The notes beneath the pieces are model-generated. The model saw only the letters and a program-made list of their open reading frames with translations, was not told where the DNA came from and did not search any database. From the NCBI RefSeq assembly GCF_023544665.1, contig NZ_JAMJFL010000008.1, positions 124,001 to 188,000 on the forward strand: a stretch of 64,000 nucleotides of DNA, read 5' to 3'. Made by a program: the position numbers and the translations under genes. Below, one piece after another: positions 61,975 to 64,000 of this stretch. This DNA comes from Streptomyces sp. YS415. Lineage in GTDB: Bacteria > Actinomycetota > Actinomycetes > Streptomycetales > Streptomycetaceae. Positions within the stretch are counted from its first letter, which is position 1. Each line of letters opens with the position of its first letter.

Positions 61975-63372
61975 TCAATCGCCGTCCGTCTCCCCGGCCC
62001 GTGCCAGCACCCCGAGCGGCACGGGCCGGGCGAACGGTCCGCGCGACGGTGTGAGTGCGCACCCCGCCAGTCCCGCGACCGCCGGCCCGCACATCCGTCC
62101 CTGGCACCAGCCCATCCCGGCCCGGGTCAGCAGCTTCACGGTCCGCGCGTCCCCGGCCCCGAGACCGGCGACGGACTCGCGGATCGCGCCGCCGGTGACC
62201 TCCTCGCACCGGCACACCACGGTGTCGTCGGTGATCAGGTCGGCCCAGTGGGCGGGCGGGGCGTACACCGTGTCCAGCGCGGCGAAGAAGGCGCGCAGCC
62301 GGGTACGGGTCCGGGTGGCCGCCGCCCACGCGCGCGGGTCGGGTGCGGTGCCGTGCAGCCGGGCGGCGGCGGAGCGGCCCGCGATGTGGCCCTCGGCGAG
62401 CGAGAGGGCCGAGCCGCCGATGCCGGTGGTCTCGCCCGCCGCCCAGACGCCGGGGACGTCGGTGCGCTGCTCGTCGTCGACGTGCACGGCGAGTCCGTCG
62501 AGCCGGCAGCCCAGGGTCTCGGCGAGGTCGGTACCCGGGAGCATCCCGTGCCCCACGGCGAGGGTGGCGCAAGGGATACGGCGGGCGGTGCCGGGCCTGA
62601 CCCGCCCCACGCGGTCGAGCGCGGCCACGGTGACCGCCTCCAGCCGTGCGGTGCCGTGCGCCTCGACCACGGTGTGCCCGGTGAGCGTGCGCACCCGGTG
62701 CCGCAGCAGCCGTGCCGTGTACCCGGCGCCTTCGATGACCTTGGCGGGTTCGGCGAGCAGCGCCCGGGACCGGCGTACGAAGGCCGCCGGTCCGGCCGAG
62801 TCCACGAGCGCGGCCACGCGGACGCCCGCCGCCGCGAGCCCGGTCGCCACCGGCAGCAGCAGCGGCCCGGTCCCGGCGACCACGGCGGTACGGCCGGACA
62901 CCGCAAGGCCGCCCTTGAGCATGGCCTGCGCTCCGCCCGCGGTGACGACCCCGGGCAGGGTCCAGCCGGGGAAGGGCAGCACCTTCTCGTAGCCGCCGGT
63001 GGCCAGCAGGACGGCGTCGGCGCGCACCTCCGCCGGGTCCCGCTGTTCGGGTCCGACGAGGGCGTGCACGGTGAATCCGTGACGGCGCCGCTCGACCAGC
63101 CAGACATGATGATCCGTCAACTGCCTGACTCTTTCAGCCTTTACATGGGTGTGCAGCCCGTCCCGGAGCCGTTCCCAGGTGCGCCACTGGTGGTGCAGGG
63201 CCTCGGGGTGGCGGGCGCGCAGGGCGGCCGGGGGGTGGCGGTAGAACTGGCCGCCCGCCTCCGGCGCCGCGTCGATCAGGGTGACCCGCAGGCCGTGGGC
63301 GGCGGCCGCGACGGTCGCGGCGAGGCCCGCCGGGCCGGCACCGATCACCGCGAGGTGGGGTCGGTCAGTCAT
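61975..63372 (-). CDS. FAD/NAD(P)-binding subunit of hydroxyproline (D-amino acid) dehydrogenase
   Basis: A 465-residue flavoprotein. The N-terminal VIGAGPAGLAATVAAAAHGLRVTLIDAAPEAGGQFYRHP and the second dinucleotide motif TAVVAGTGPLLLPVATGLAAAG are clear. The C-terminus is a BFD-like [2Fe-2S] domain with cysteines in TVVCRCEEVTGG and MGWCQGRMCGPAV. This is the alpha subunit of the heterotrimeric hydroxyproline/octopine-type dehydrogenases. It overlaps the small iron-sulfur subunit gene by 8 bp. Confidence 0.88.
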   Translation of the reverse strand: MTDRPHLAVIGAGPAGLAATVAAAAHGLRVTLIDAAPEAGGQFYRHPPAALRARHPEALHHQWRTWERLRDGLHTHVKAERVRQLTDHHVWLVERRRHGFTVHALVGPEQRDPAEVRADAVLLATGGYEKVLPFPGWTLPGVVTAGGAQAMLKGGLAVSGRTAVVAGTGPLLLPVATGLAAAGVRVAALVDSAGPAAFVRRSRALLAEPAKVIEGAGYTARLLRHRVRTLTGHTVVEAHGTARLEAVTVAALDRVGRVRPGTARRIPCATLAVGHGMLPGTDLAETLGCRLDGLAVHVDDEQRTDVPGVWAAGETTGIGGSALSLAEGHIAGRSAAARLHGTAPDPRAWAAATRTRTRLRAFFAALDTVYAPPAHWADLITDDTVVCRCEEVTGGAIRESVAGLGAGDARTVKLLTRAGMGWCQGRMCGPAVAGLAGCALTPSRGPFARPVPLGVLARAGETDGD

Positions 63373-63667
63373 CGTGGCCGGTCCCCTCCTGGGTGCGGAT
63401 CGCGTCGCCGGGGTGCAGGGGGACCAGGCAGGCGCGTTGGTTGGGGCGGTCGTTGACGGTGACCAGGCAGTCGAAGCAGACGCCGATGCCGCAGAAGACG
63501 CCGCGCGGGCGGCCCTCGCCGCGGGTGGTGCGCCAGGAGGTGACGCCGGCCGTCCAGAGCGCGGCGGCCACGGTCTGTCCGGGCAGGGCCTCGATCGCCC
63601 GGCCGTCGAGCGTGACGGTGAAGGCGGGGCCGGGGCGGGCTCCGGCCAGGTCCAGGGGCGTTCTCAC
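63365..63667 (-). CDS. [2Fe-2S] small subunit of hydroxyproline (D-amino acid) dehydrogenase
   Basis: A 100-residue ferredoxin-like subunit with ligands in GVFCGIGVCFDCLVTVNDRPNQRAC (C-x4-C-x2-C then a distal Cys). It passes electrons between the two flavin subunits. It begins with GTG in a GTGA overlap with the upstream subunit. Confidence 0.88.
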   Translation of the reverse strand: MRTPLDLAGARPGPAFTVTLDGRAIEALPGQTVAAALWTAGVTSWRTTRGEGRPRGVFCGIGVCFDCLVTVNDRPNQRACLVPLHPGDAIRTQEGTGHDD

Positions 63668-64000
63668 GCGGCCTCCGCGGGCTCGGGGAAGCGGTCGGGT
63701 CGGAACGGCGTCAGGTCGAGGTCGGGGGTCTTCCCGGCGAGCGCCTGGGCGATGAGGTGCCCGGTGCCGGTGGCGAGGCCGATGCCGGCGCCCTCGTGTC
63801 CGCAGGCGTGGTGCAGGCCGGGGACCCGGGGGTCGGGGCCGATGGCGGGCAGGTGGTCGGGCAGGTACGGGCGGAAGCCGAGGTAGGAGCGCAGGGCGCG
63901 GACGTCCGCCAGGGCGGGGAAGAGCCGGGTCGCGCCGGCCGCCAGCTCCCGGACGACCGGCAGCGAGAAGGTCCGGTCGAAGCCGACGCGCTCCCGGCTG
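63664..64000 (-). CDS. FAD-dependent D-amino-acid (hydroxyproline) dehydrogenase catalytic subunit, partial
   Basis: Only the C-terminal ~111 residues are in the window; the gene continues beyond 64000. The visible part has RALRSYLGFRPYLPDHLPAIG, HACGHEGAGIGLATGTGHLIA and the C-terminal DLDLTPFRPDRF. These are typical of the DAO/glycine-oxidase-like beta subunit that oxidises cis-4-hydroxy-D-proline to the pyrroline. It overlaps the iron-sulfur subunit by GTGA. Confidence 0.85.
   Translation of the reverse strand, partial: SRERVGFDRTFSLPVVRELAAGATRLFPALADVRALRSYLGFRPYLPDHLPAIGPDPRVPGLHHACGHEGAGIGLATGTGHLIAQALAGKTPDLDLTPFRPDRFPEPAEAA

Noticed and set aside
1..64000. CRISPR arrays, insertion sequences or prophage genes
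   Set aside because: No repeat-spacer pattern, transposase motif or terminal inverted repeats were found; the short repeats present are operators or tiny tandem repeats.

Overview
The window is very GC-rich chromosomal DNA from a Streptomyces-like actinomycete. Evidence: strong third-position GC bias, GTG and TTG starts, genes overlapping by ATGA/GTGA/TTGA, an SsgA-family sporulation protein, a WhiB-family protein and a bldA-type TTA codon. From memory, the gene order closely resembles the Streptomyces coelicolor segment around ssgD, the small laccase SLAC, the LigD-type primase/ligase pair and pcaV-pcaIJFHGBL. No insertion sequence, phage module or CRISPR array was seen.

Region 1 (1-5.8 kb) is a fatty-acid beta-oxidation operon on the minus strand: an AMACR-type racemase, an acyl-CoA dehydrogenase, a thiolase and a FadB-like fusion, with a palindrome upstream. 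Region 2 (5.9-12.5 kb) is mixed housekeeping: an MmcQ/YjbR protein, a saccharopine-dehydrogenase-like reductase, an endonuclease V with an extra C-terminal domain, a secreted BNR-repeat protein, an SsgA-like protein, a PEP mutase/isocitrate lyase-like enzyme and a GNAT. Region 3 (12.5-16.7 kb) is an ABC-F ATPase plus UvrA-like ATPase operon. Its leader has a clear promoter, a three-codon upstream ORF and a hairpin that would hide the ABC-F ribosome-binding site. Region 4 (16.8-19.6 kb) holds a dimethylargininase, an acyl-ACP desaturase behind a 15-bp-period operator array, and an unknown protein.

Region 5 (19.6-24.9 kb) is the most unusual part. A HEXXH/VWA protein and a tandem AAA+ ATPase overlap by ATGA, facing a zinc-ribbon short-chain dehydrogenase. 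Three atypical tRNA genes with Trp, Glu and Gly anticodons flank them and share nearly the same D-arm. A WhiB-family gene follows.

Region 6 (25-33.2 kb) has a glyoxalase-like protein, a LacI regulator, the small laccase, and a divergent operon of a secreted ThuA plus PQQ-type dehydrogenase and a cupredoxin/Ig/DUF1080 protein. Together they suggest extracellular copper-linked oxidation of sugars or glycosides. The dehydrogenase gene has a TTA codon at position 3. Region 7 (33.1-37.6 kb) has a LigD-type polymerase, an ATP-dependent ligase, a zinc alcohol dehydrogenase and a DUF3048 lipoprotein.

Region 8 (37.7-47.5 kb) is the complete protocatechuate branch of the beta-ketoadipate pathway (pcaV divergent from pcaIJFHGBL), then a LuxR-type large ATPase lacking its DNA-binding domain. 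Region 9 (47.7-56.9 kb) has a DUF2510 protein, a TetR regulator with a 16-bp-period operator array, a PAP2-like membrane enzyme, a DMT-type transporter, a Tat-exported phospholipase C, a CYP152-type P450, a short-chain dehydrogenase and two small proteins. Region 10 (56.9-59.1 kb) is a vanillate-demethylase-like oxygenase/reductase operon with a 51-residue protein between the two subunits. Region 11 (59.2-64 kb) is a hydroxyproline catabolism cluster with a GntR regulator, cut by the window edge. Peripheral aromatic demethylation (region 10) would feed the protocatechuate operon (region 8).
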